From: an uncultured Treponema sp. | Lineage (GTDB): Bacteria; Spirochaetota; Spirochaetia; Treponematales; Treponemataceae | Assembly (NCBI GenBank): GCA_905236315.1 | Contig: CAJOPO010000114.1 | Coordinates: 1 to 5,957, forward strand | Direction of reading: 5' to 3' | Length of the DNA stretch: 5,957 bases | Shown here: in pieces, positions 1-5,957 of the stretch | Layout of the letters: each line of letters starts with the position of its first letter | Numbering within the stretch: the stretch's first letter is position 1 | The notes under the pieces: generated by a model | Seen by the model: only the letters and a program-made list of their open reading frames with translations | Told to the model about the DNA's origin: nothing | The model's database searches: none | Position numbers and translations under genes: made by a program

Positions 1-1058
1 GAAGAATTGTAAACAAACCCGTGCGCGGAATAGGTCAAACAACTCAAAATAAAATAATAGATGCCTTTATTGCAGAATCTAGCATAGAAACTTATTCCAT
101 TATAGACGCTATTTCAACATTAAAGTTTTCCAAAAAGACAGCAGATGGCATAAAGGACTTTGTAAAAATAACACAAGACCTTACTGCACTGCTAAAAGAC
201 ATTTCCACCCCTAGCACAAACTACCTTATTGCACAAGAAGCCTCTAAAGATTCAGATACTTCTCTAAACACAAAGCAAATAAGAGAGCAAGAAAAGATAG
301 AAAAAGAAAATCAGCTTTCTTACTTTATAGAAGCCGTTATAAAGCAAACAGGCTTAGAAGATTTTCATAAAGGGCAAGATGAAGTTAGCGGAACACAAAA
401 AACTGCAAATATGCAAGAATTAACCAATAGTGCAGTCTTTTACCCTTGCACAAGGCAGGGCTTACTAGATTTTTTAGACAGCATAGAACTAGACAAAAGC
501 CTTGAAGAGCAGAGTGAAGACGATACTAATGGCGAAAGTGGCAAAGTAACACTAATAACGCTGCACAATACAAAGGGGCTTGAATTTCCTCGTGTAATTA
601 TAACAGGCATGGAATATGGCATTTTTCCGCGAGAAGACAAATTTGGTAGCGAAATAGAAGAAGAACGCCGTCTTTTTTATGTGGGCATAACTCGCGCCAA
701 ACAAGAATTATATCTAACAAGTTGCGGCTTAAGGCGACTTTTTGGTAAAACGAATTATATGCAACCAAGTCCCTTTCTTTCTGAATTAGGAAATGGCAAT
801 ATCCGTATACTAGGGCAAAAGCCATCTTCATTCTATATAGATTCAACTTCCGCTACAAATGAAACATCACCTCTTGCAAAAAAATGGCATATTGGGCTTG
901 GCGTATATCACGATGATTGGGGGCATGGGCAAATTATAAATGCAGAAACAACTCCAGAGGGTGAATATGTTATAAGCGTAAGTTTTGAAACAGGCGGTGT
1001 AAAAAAGTTTTTACCTCAATATCAAAGTAAAAGCCTTATGATAGAAGAAAATTCATAA
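1..1058 (+). CDS. UvrD/PcrA/Rep-type superfamily 1 DNA helicase, C-terminal part (5' end outside window)
   Basis: This is the 3' portion of an ATP-dependent 3'-5' DNA helicase of the UvrD/PcrA/Rep family, which acts in nucleotide excision repair and in clearing proteins from replication forks. The frame is open from the left edge (first full codon at 3) and opens with RIVNKPVRGIG, the conserved stretch before the 2B subdomain. The GTG at 21 is therefore internal, not a start. Motif V (LITLHNTKGLEF) is at 552-587 and motif VI (EEERRLFYVGITRAK, with the arginine finger region) is at 657-701. The PcrA-like C-terminal Tudor-type domain lies at about 885-1043 (IGLGVYHDDWGHGQI, then SFETGGVKKFL). 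Walker A, the Q motif and motifs Ia-III lie upstream of the window. A charged, poorly conserved stretch (about 205-320) and another near 370-430 sit within the 2B region. The stop is TAA at 1056-1058. The family call is firm; the choice among uvrD, pcrA and rep is not possible from this part. Confidence 0.95.
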   Translation, partial: RIVNKPVRGIGQTTQNKIIDAFIAESSIETYSIIDAISTLKFSKKTADGIKDFVKITQDLTALLKDISTPSTNYLIAQEASKDSDTSLNTKQIREQEKIEKENQLSYFIEAVIKQTGLEDFHKGQDEVSGTQKTANMQELTNSAVFYPCTRQGLLDFLDSIELDKSLEEQSEDDTNGESGKVTLITLHNTKGLEFPRVIITGMEYGIFPREDKFGSEIEEERRLFYVGITRAKQELYLTSCGLRRLFGKTNYMQPSPFLSELGNGNIRILGQKPSSFYIDSTSATNETSPLAKKWHIGLGVYHDDWGHGQIINAETTPEGEYVISVSFETGGVKKFLPQYQSKSLMIEENS

Positions 1059-1076
1059 GTGGCAGGCAATGCCCAT

Positions 1077-1676
1077 CTAACTGTTTACCTTTAATCCTTC
1101 TATAGCAAAGTTTATAATGCGGCGGTTATCTTCTAGCGTGTTTTTATTTAATACAGAAAGTCTAAAAATGGCACTTTCCATTAAGCTATAAAGCATATCG
1201 TTTATTTCTTTTATGGGTAGTTTTTTTAGTTCTCCTAAACGTTGCCCCCGAATTATTACAGTAGTCAAAAAATGTTGCAGTTTTATAACTCTACGATTAA
1301 TGCGCTCTGAAGGCTCATCTCCACTTTTTTGCAGTTGAATAAGATATATAAGCAATATTTTAAACAATCGCTCATTATGTTCACATTCATCTAATATTGA
1401 AATAAAAATCAGCTTTAAAGTTTCTACGGAATTTATACTTGTATCTTTTATTATAGCAAGCAAATTTTCTTCAAGGCGACTTGTAAGCTGTTTTATGCTC
1501 CATAAAAATATTTCTCGTTTATTTTTAAAATATATATACAAAGTGGTTCTTGTAATGCCACACCTATCCGCTATTTTTTGAAAAGTAACATCTTCATATC
1601 CTTCTTCTATAAATAAATCAAAAGCCTTTGTTAAAATTTCTTGTCTGCGCTTATCATGCTCAACTAAAGCAGCCAT
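1077..1676 (-). CDS. TetR/AcrR-family transcriptional regulator
   Basis: This is a 199-residue protein of the normal TetR-family length. The N-terminal helix-turn-helix domain spans about residues 10-57: RRQEILTKAFDLFIEEGYE, then VTFQKIADRCGITRTTLYIYFKNKREIF, a near-textbook TetR recognition helix (TRTTLYIYFKNK). Residues 65-195 are an all-helical, leucine/isoleucine-rich domain, presumably for dimerisation and ligand binding; I recognise no specific ligand class in it. The ATG at 1676 is preceded by GGAG (1687-1690 on the minus strand) at a 10-nt spacing, which supports this start. The gene begins 18 bp after the stop of the methyltransferase gene, on the same strand, so the two are probably one transcription unit, with no promoter seen in the gap. 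Its targets are unknown. It could act on its own operon, on the divergent importer promoter or on a remote gene. It converges with the helicase gene across 18 bp. Confidence 0.93.
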   Translation of the reverse strand: MAALVEHDKRRQEILTKAFDLFIEEGYEDVTFQKIADRCGITRTTLYIYFKNKREIFLWSIKQLTSRLEENLLAIIKDTSINSVETLKLIFISILDECEHNERLFKILLIYLIQLQKSGDEPSERINRRVIKLQHFLTTVIIRGQRLGELKKLPIKEINDMLYSLMESAIFRLSVLNKNTLEDNRRIINFAIEGLKVNS

Positions 1677-1694
1677 TTATTTAACGCTCCATTT

Positions 1695-2855
1695 TTATTT
1701 GTAAATATAAAGATTTGTTGCAAGGTTTCCCGCTTTTAATGCTTTTTGGACATCTGCCTTACGTCCTATGCACTCTTGAAACTTTTCATGGCATGTTATT
1801 ACCCCAATCTGCCAAGTAGGAAAATCTGTAAACAAACTTTTCATTTGAGTATATAATTTCTGCGCTTGACTACTATCACCTAAACGCTCTCCATAAGGAG
1901 GATTTGTTATGATAGTGCCATAGTCATAAGGAGCTTTTAGTTCTGAATATGAACTTATCATAAAATCAGGGCGTATGATTTTTGCATCGCTACCGATAAG
2001 CTGTAATGCCCTACCCGCTGCAACACAGGCATGTTCTGCATTCAACCTAGCCCTCTCTATAGCGTTGGGGTCTATATCACTACCAGTTATGCGACACTCA
2101 ACATCAGTCCTAATTTTTTCTGCTTCTTGTTTTTTTATTTCTAATGCTTTTGCCTTATCATAAAAAGAAAAATGCTCATAAGCAAAATTTCGTCCAAGAC
2201 CAGGAGCTATATTATGTGCATAAAGAGCGGCTTCTATTACGATGGTTCCGCTACCGCAAAAAGGGTCGTGTAAAGGATTTTTGCGTTTCCAAAGCATTTC
2301 TTGCAATAAAACAGCAGCCGTAGTTTCTCTTAACGGAGCCGCCCCACCATCTGTACGGTAGCCACGCTTGTGCAAGGCTTCTCCGCTAGTGTCTAGCAAG
2401 ATTTGAACAGTGTTATTTGAAATGTAAACACGCACATCGCAAGTGTTTCCGCTTTCTGGCAAAACAGAAATGTGCCATACATCTCCTAACTTTTTATAAA
2501 TGGCTTTTTGTATCATACTTTGCACAGAATGTTCACTATTTAAGCTGCTATTATGAATACGCACCTTATCTACAACAACGCGCACATCTTTATAAAAGTA
2601 GTTTTGCCAATTTACGTTATAGCAACCTGCAAATAAGTCATCAAAATTTGTAGCCTTATACTCTGCAATTTGAATATAAACTCTATCACTTGTGCGAAGG
2701 CAATAATTTGTGCGATACATAGCCTCCTCATTGCCACAAAAAGACACCCTTCCTGGAGTTTTAGCAGTATTCGATAGTTTATATCCCAAATGTTTTAATT
2801 CATTGCCAAGTATTTTTTCTGCGCCAATAGCGCAAAGAGCCACATAAGTATTCAT
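1695..2855 (-). CDS. rlmL: THUMP-domain class I SAM-dependent RNA methyltransferase (RlmL/YpsC-like, 23S rRNA guanine-N2)
   Basis: This 386-residue protein matches the stand-alone RlmL/YpsC form, without the second methyltransferase (RlmK) half that is fused on in E. coli. An N-terminal ferredoxin-like part and a THUMP RNA-binding domain occupy about residues 1-155, including the conserved HNSSLNSEHSVQSMIQKAI at 101-119. LHKRGYR (161-167) and APLRETTAAVLL lead into the Rossmann methyltransferase. SAM-binding motif I is DPFCGSGTIVIEAA (197-210), the motif II region is SDIDPNAIERARLNA (259-273), and the catalytic motif IV is TNPPYGERLG (317-326), the NPPY type used for exocyclic amino-group methylation. 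The likely product is m2G at the E. coli position-2445 equivalent of 23S rRNA, inferred from the family only. The start at 2855 is forced, because an in-frame TAA lies four codons upstream. No Shine-Dalgarno sequence is visible before it. The gene is divergent from the importer and co-oriented with the TetR gene downstream. Confidence 0.9.
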   Translation of the reverse strand: MNTYVALCAIGAEKILGNELKHLGYKLSNTAKTPGRVSFCGNEEAMYRTNYCLRTSDRVYIQIAEYKATNFDDLFAGCYNVNWQNYFYKDVRVVVDKVRIHNSSLNSEHSVQSMIQKAIYKKLGDVWHISVLPESGNTCDVRVYISNNTVQILLDTSGEALHKRGYRTDGGAAPLRETTAAVLLQEMLWKRKNPLHDPFCGSGTIVIEAALYAHNIAPGLGRNFAYEHFSFYDKAKALEIKKQEAEKIRTDVECRITGSDIDPNAIERARLNAEHACVAAGRALQLIGSDAKIIRPDFMISSYSELKAPYDYGTIITNPPYGERLGDSSQAQKLYTQMKSLFTDFPTWQIGVITCHEKFQECIGRKADVQKALKAGNLATNLYIYK

Positions 2856-2911
2856 AATGACACATTAACACTTTTTGTCAAATTGTGCAATACTTTAACC
2901 CCAGCAGGAAG
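2856..2911. other. AT-rich left flank of the divergent intergenic region
   Basis: This 56-bp stretch lies between the methyltransferase start and the tandem array. On the minus strand it holds a perfect TTGACA (2876-2881), but the best -10 at 16-bp spacing (CATTAT, 4 of 6) would overlap the methyltransferase ATG. It cannot be called a promoter with confidence. I see no ribosome-binding site and no small ORF here. Confidence 0.4.
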
Positions 2912-3100
2912 TTGCCTTAGGCTACGCATTAAAAATTTCGGCAATGCGAAGTGTCTTGCATTAGGCTACGTCTAAAAACTTTCGGTAATGCACGACATCT
3001 CGCATTAGGCTACGTCTAAAAACTTTCGGCAATGCGAGGTATCTCGCATTAGGCTACGTCTAAAGTCGTTCGGCAATGCACGCCATCTCGCATTAGGCTA
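2912..3100. repeat. 44-bp direct tandem repeat, four copies plus a 13-bp partial fifth
   Basis: The units are 2912-2955, 2956-2999, 3000-3043 and 3044-3087, each exactly 44 bp, followed by a partial copy at 3088-3100. The shared core is GCATTAGGCTACG, then a variable A/T stretch, then TTCGGCAATGC and an 8-bp tail. By my count units 2 and 3 match at 38 of 44 positions, and units 3 and 4 at 37 of 44; unit 1 is the most diverged. The tails alternate: units 1 and 3 carry gaagtgtc and gaggtatc, units 2 and 4 carry acgacatc and acgccatc. Each unit contains inverted GCATT/AATGC arms, so neighbouring units can form hairpins. GC is about 45% in unit 3, visibly higher than the AT-rich genes around it. 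Because 44 is not a multiple of 3 and both strands are interrupted by stops, this is not coding. There are no unique spacers, so it is not a CRISPR array. Its function is unknown. Confidence 0.93.
3031..3050. repeat. Perfect 8-bp inverted repeat with 4-nt loop at the unit 3/4 junction
   Basis: AATGCGAG (3031-3038) and CTCGCATT (3043-3050) are exact reverse complements around the loop GTAT. The same 3' arm is also complementary to CTCGCATT at 2999-3006 (24-nt loop), so two mutually exclusive hairpins are possible. No T tract follows on either strand, so it does not look like an intrinsic terminator. Confidence 0.75.
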
Positions 3101-3129
3101 AAACGTACACATACAGAAAATAATGGGGC

Positions 3130-3157
3130 TTGACACGTATAGAAAAAATACTATACT
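3130..3157 (+). promoter_or_regulatory. Sigma-70-type promoter of the ABC importer operon
   Basis: A perfect -35 TTGACA (3130-3135) is followed after 16 bp by TATACT (3152-3157), a 5-of-6 match to the -10 consensus. It lies 25 bp upstream of the lipoprotein start codon, with AGGAG between, so the predicted leader is short (about 18-20 nt). The spacer is very A-rich. Confidence 0.8.
3137..3156. promoter_or_regulatory. Candidate operator: GTATAG-N8-CTATAC dyad over the promoter
   Basis: GTATAG (3137-3142) and CTATAC (3151-3156) form a perfect 6-bp inverted repeat with an 8-bp A-rich spacer. It covers the promoter spacer and most of the -10 element, the position expected for a repressor that blocks RNA polymerase. 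The spacing puts the half-site centres 14 bp apart. It is not an evident match to a Fur or DtxR consensus. The binding protein is unknown. Confidence 0.5.
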
Positions 3158-3165
3158 AAAAAACT

Positions 3166-3170
3166 AGGAG
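3166..3170 (+). promoter_or_regulatory. Ribosome-binding site of the lipoprotein gene
   Basis: AGGAG lies 12 nt before the ATG at 3183, a somewhat long spacing. An in-frame TGA at 3174-3176 excludes a start further upstream, so the ATG at 3183 is well supported. Confidence 0.7.
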
Positions 3171-3182
3171 ATTTGAGTTACA

Positions 3183-4199
3183 ATGAATAAAATAAAAAAT
3201 ACTTTATTTACAACTATTACTATAGCCATTGCACTCCTTTGCACAATACTAATAATGGGCTGTTCGTCGCAAAAACAAGAATTAAAAATATATTCTATTA
3301 TACATGATGAAGAAACAAAGGCTTTAACCTCTCTTTTTACAAAAAAGACTGGTATTCCTGTAACATATATAAGGGCAACTACAGGCGAACTTGTGAACCG
3401 AGTAATTGCAGAAAAAAATAATCCAAAGGCAGACATTCTCTTAGGAGGAGCTACAGCCTATCATATTCAAGCAGATAAAGAAGGTGCCTTACAAGAATAT
3501 AAATCTCCTAACGCTTCTAATATCCCAGAATATGCGTCTTCTCAAGATAGCACTTGGACAGGTTTTTGTGTACTTACTCTAGGCATTGGCATAAACAAAG
3601 CGCGCTTTGCACAAAAGTTTCCTGATAAGCAGTACCCTCACAGTTGGGACGAATTAATTTCAGACGACTTTAGTGGCGAGATTGTTATGACTGACCCCGT
3701 AGCCTCTTCTACAGCATACTTATTTTTACAAGACCAACTACAAAGACTAGGCTGGGATAAGGGCTGGGAATATCTAATAAAACTTTCAAGCCTTGTAGGT
3801 CAGTTTCCAGACTCTGGCAGTGCTCCACCTAAATTAATTGGCACAGGGGAGTATGCCCTAGGCATTTCTTATCTACACGCATTAGCAAAATATCGTTCAC
3901 AAGGCTTTGATATTCAGCTTATAGTTCCTCCTCAATCTGTAGGAGATGTGGACTGTGTTGCCATACTAAAGAACACAAAGAACTTAGAGGCTGCAAAAAA
4001 ATTTGTAGACTTTATGCTTTCTGTAGAAGCACAAGAGCTTATGAGTGAACTAACATTTACAATTCCAGTAAATCCAAAAGCAAACGCTATAGAAGGCAGC
4101 ATACCTCTTTCTCAAATAGATTTAATCAACTATGACCTACAAAAAGCTTCTGAACAAAAAGATGAAGTGCTTTCTATATGGATGGAGAATGTAAAGTAG
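3183..4199 (+). CDS. ABC importer substrate-binding lipoprotein (Fe(III)/phosphonate/sugar-phosphate FbpA-AfuA-like family)
   Basis: This is a 338-residue extracytoplasmic binding protein. Residues 1-26 are a lipoprotein signal peptide: basic MNKIKN, a hydrophobic core, then the lipobox IMGC with Cys27 as the predicted lipidated residue. The mature part starts ELKIYSIIHDEETKALTSLFTKKTGIPV, the opening typical of the SBP_bac_6/FbpA/FutA/AfuA group. Further family hallmarks are ADILLGGATAYHI (83-95), SWDELISDDFSGEIVMTDP (154-172), VGQFPDSGSAPPKLI (205-219), GEYALGISYLHA (222-233) and NLEAAKKFVDFMLSVEAQ (267-284). Such proteins capture a small anionic ligand or Fe(III) and deliver it to the permease encoded next. 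Ferric-binding FbpA uses two adjacent tyrosines after the GE-xxxG segment; here only Tyr230 falls in that region. The SGSAP segment and GIS-Y pattern resemble AfuA/PhnS-like binders of phosphorylated ligands. Iron, phosphonate and sugar phosphate all remain possible. Its 3' end overlaps the permease gene by 22 nt. Confidence 0.92.
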   Translation: MNKIKNTLFTTITIAIALLCTILIMGCSSQKQELKIYSIIHDEETKALTSLFTKKTGIPVTYIRATTGELVNRVIAEKNNPKADILLGGATAYHIQADKEGALQEYKSPNASNIPEYASSQDSTWTGFCVLTLGIGINKARFAQKFPDKQYPHSWDELISDDFSGEIVMTDPVASSTAYLFLQDQLQRLGWDKGWEYLIKLSSLVGQFPDSGSAPPKLIGTGEYALGISYLHALAKYRSQGFDIQLIVPPQSVGDVDCVAILKNTKNLEAAKKFVDFMLSVEAQELMSELTFTIPVNPKANAIEGSIPLSQIDLINYDLQKASEQKDEVLSIWMENVK

Positions 4200-5827
4200 G
4201 TAAAAAATTGCAGTCACTAAAGGCTAGGTTTGATAGTGCAAACAAAACTTTTATCATAACATGGGCAGTTTGCATAGTTTTTTTTGCACTATTTATAATT
4301 TGTCCGCTAATAAACGTTATCATAACGCCTACTCCTAAAGACTTTATTGCAGTATTTACAAATCAACGCTGGCAAAAAGCCATATTAAACACTGCACTAG
4401 AATGTGTGTGTTCGTCTTTTCTTTCTGTATTAATAGGCTATATATATGCTTATGCAGTTGTTACAGAAAACATACCCTTTGCGCGTTTTTTTAAGTTCAT
4501 TCCAATCATACATTTAGTCACTCCCCCCTTTGTAGGAGGTTTGTCTTTTATCTTGCTTTTTGGAAGGCAGGGCTTTATAACCCGCACTCTGCTACATCTT
4601 GATATTTCTCTATATGGTTTTGCAGGTTTACTTCTAGCACAAGTGCTCACGTTTTTTCCTATAGCATATCTTATATGCGAGCAAACTGTTAGGGGCATTT
4701 CTCCCTCTTTAGAGCAAGCTGCGTTAAGTATGGGGGCTTCAAGATTACATATATTTTTTACCATTACGCTTCCCCTTTCCTCTCCCGGAATAATAGGTGC
4801 CTTACTCTTTATTGCCGTAAGTGTACTTGGGGACTTTGGAAATCCTCTTATTGTAGCCGGTAGATTTAGAGTGCTTGCTGTAGAAATATATACACAGTTA
4901 AATGGTTGGTTAAACAGGGGAACAGCTAGTGTGCTAGGTATGATACTATTACTTCCCTCCATAATTCTTTTTATAGCGCAAAACAAAATTCAAAAAAAGA
5001 ATATCAGCAAAACGGCTACTATAGGAGGAAAAACCTTTGCCTCTTCAAGCATAGAAGCACAAAAGTCCTCTTTACTAGTAAGAATATTTCTTACGCTTTT
5101 TTGTTCACTAGTAGTCCTTGCAATCATTTCTCAGTTTATTGCCCTTATTGCAGGAGCCTTTCAAAAGTTATGGGGTATTCAAACAGATTTTACACTAAGC
5201 CATATAAAAGAAGCGTTTTCTCATACAGAAGGTTTAAGAAATTCTTTATGCTTTGCCTTTATTGGTGCACTCTGTAGTACACTGCTTTCTTTAGGGGCAG
5301 CTTACATGGCTCATAGAACAGAGTGTCCGTGTAGAATATTTTTAGATACAGTGCCTCAGTTACCCGCTGCCATTCCAGGCTCTTTAATAGGGCTTGCTCT
5401 TTCTATGGCAGCCTCGCTAATAAACTTTGACGCAGTGGCTTTTATGATAGTCATTGCTATGATTGTAGGATTTTTGCCTTTTTCTTACCGTTCAATTTCG
5501 GCAGGAATGTATCAAATAAAAACTTCTATTGATGATGGAGCGAGTTCTTTAGGGGCAAACAGAATACAAGTGTTGTTTCAAATTCTTTCGCCACTTATAA
5601 GGGGGAGCTTAAATGCTTCTTTTATATATAGTTTTGTGCGCGGAGTGGGAACTATAAGTGCCGTAATATTTCTTATATCTTTTAATACCCCTCTTGCCTC
5701 TGTTGAAATTTTAAACCTTGCAGAAGAAGGTAACTGGGGAGAAGCGGCAGCGTTAGCATTAATTCTTACACTAGTAACATTTGCAGTTTTGGGAGTGGGC
5801 AGTTTATGGAACAAAAAGAAGAAGTAG
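4178..5827 (+). CDS. ABC importer permease, fused two-domain type (FbpB/ThiP-like)
   Basis: This 549-residue inner-membrane protein has two homologous transmembrane halves, as in FbpB, SfuB and ThiP, so a single polypeptide supplies both permease domains. Half 1 has hydrophobic segments near residues 25-49, 70-95, 105-127, 144-166, 200-220 and 250-267. A hydrophilic linker (about 268-298) precedes half 2, with segments near 301-327, 355-376, 395-413, 418-436, 480-502 and 523-543. Each half carries the cytoplasmic EAA loop that docks the ATPase: [19 protein letters not shown] (178-196) and [20 protein letters not shown] (451-470). The second has GAS in place of the usual EAA triplet but keeps the key glycine. 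The ATG at 4178 overlaps the lipoprotein gene by 22 nt and lacks a strong Shine-Dalgarno. A TTG at 4208, with AGG (4198-4200) 7 nt upstream, is an alternative start that would remove ten residues outside any membrane segment. The substrate follows the binding protein and is unresolved. Confidence 0.93.
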   Translation: MDGECKVGKKLQSLKARFDSANKTFIITWAVCIVFFALFIICPLINVIITPTPKDFIAVFTNQRWQKAILNTALECVCSSFLSVLIGYIYAYAVVTENIPFARFFKFIPIIHLVTPPFVGGLSFILLFGRQGFITRTLLHLDISLYGFAGLLLAQVLTFFPIAYLICEQTVRGISPSLEQAALSMGASRLHIFFTITLPLSSPGIIGALLFIAVSVLGDFGNPLIVAGRFRVLAVEIYTQLNGWLNRGTASVLGMILLLPSIILFIAQNKIQKKNISKTATIGGKTFASSSIEAQKSSLLVRIFLTLFCSLVVLAIISQFIALIAGAFQKLWGIQTDFTLSHIKEAFSHTEGLRNSLCFAFIGALCSTLLSLGAAYMAHRTECPCRIFLDTVPQLPAAIPGSLIGLALSMAASLINFDAVAFMIVIAMIVGFLPFSYRSISAGMYQIKTSIDDGASSLGANRIQVLFQILSPLIRGSLNASFIYSFVRGVGTISAVIFLISFNTPLASVEILNLAEEGNWGEAAALALILTLVTFAVLGVGSLWNKKKK

Positions 5828-5957
5828 AAAATAGTTTAGTCTTAAAAAATATTTCTTTTTCGTATGACAAAACTCCTATAGTAAAGGATTTTTCTTTTTG
5901 CGTAAAAAAAGGCAGTTTTACTACATTGTTAGGACCTTCTGGCTGTGGAAAGACAAC
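5806..5957 (+). CDS. ABC importer ATP-binding protein, N-terminal fragment (cut by window end)
   Basis: The first 50 codons of an ABC ATPase are present. The frame reads [20 protein letters not shown], then [20 protein letters not shown] and [20 protein letters not shown] is the Walker A (P-loop) motif, and SFSY supplies the aromatic A-loop residue that stacks on adenine. The Q-loop, signature LSGGQ and Walker B are beyond the window edge. The ATG at 5806 follows GGGAG (5791-5795) at 10 nt and overlaps the permease gene by 22 nt in another frame, which implies co-transcription and translational coupling. Its partners are the two EAA loops of the permease just upstream. A symbol such as fbpC would presuppose iron as substrate, so none is given. 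Confidence 0.93.
   Translation, partial: MEQKEEVENSLVLKNISFSYDKTPIVKDFSFCVKKGSFTTLLGPSGCGKT

Noticed and set aside
21..23. GTG start for a short 345-residue helicase protein
   Set aside because: The frame is open to the window edge, and the preceding codons (RIVNKP) continue the conserved helicase sequence, so this is the inside of a longer gene.
1059..1076. Intrinsic terminator between the convergent helicase and TetR genes
   Set aside because: The best stem is only 4 bp (GGCA/TGCC) and no T tract follows on either strand.
2854..2881. Minus-strand promoter TTGACA/CATTAT for the methyltransferase gene
   Set aside because: The -10 would overlap the start codon, placing the transcript start inside the gene, and it matches only 4 of 6 positions.
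2912..3100. CRISPR array
   Set aside because: The 44-bp units abut directly with no unique spacers, and variation is spread through the unit. There are no cas genes in the window.
3088..3104. DtxR/IdeR-type metal box suggested by TTAGGCTAA near the importer
   Set aside because: The TTAGGCTA core is simply part of the 44-bp repeat, present in every unit, and it lacks the second half of the dyad. Resemblance to a metal-regulator box is most likely coincidental.
3164..3436. 90-codon minus-strand ORF over the start of the lipoprotein gene
   Set aside because: It is antisense to the signal peptide and first strand of the binding protein. It has no domain or supporting ribosome-binding site.
4450..4986. 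178-codon minus-strand ORF inside the permease gene
   Set aside because: It lies antisense to a well-supported membrane protein, shows no recognisable domain and has a composition typical of an antisense shadow of transmembrane codons.

Overview
This is an AT-rich bacterial window with densely packed genes. It looks like a host-associated Treponema-like spirochaete. That assignment rests on my recollection of family variants: the helicase motif V reads HNTKGLEF, and the THUMP-methyltransferase and lipoprotein transporter look spirochaetal. It is an inference, not a database result.

Layout from left to right. Positions 1-1058 (+) hold the C-terminal part of a UvrD/PcrA/Rep superfamily 1 helicase, cut by the window edge. 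It converges, with an 18-bp gap, on a minus-strand pair: a THUMP-domain RNA methyltransferase of the RlmL/YpsC type (2855-1695), followed 18 bp downstream by a TetR-family repressor (1676-1077). A 327-bp divergent intergenic region (2856-3182) separates that pair from a plus-strand ABC importer operon. This gap holds four tandem copies of a 44-bp unit plus a partial fifth, and then a strong promoter (TTGACA, 16 bp, TATACT) overlapped by a perfect 6+6 bp dyad.

The importer operon encodes a substrate-binding lipoprotein (3183-4199), a fused two-domain permease (4178-5827) and the start of the ATPase (5806 to the window end, cut just after Walker A). All three genes overlap, so they are almost certainly co-transcribed and translationally coupled. 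The importer belongs to the group usually annotated as Fe(III), phosphonate, thiamine or sugar-phosphate uptake. The substrate cannot be fixed from sequence, and the paired tyrosines of classical ferric-binding proteins are not evident.

I see no RNA genes, transposases, CRISPR arrays or phage genes. I found no clearly new multi-gene system. The least-explained elements are the 44-bp tandem array and the dyad over the importer promoter.
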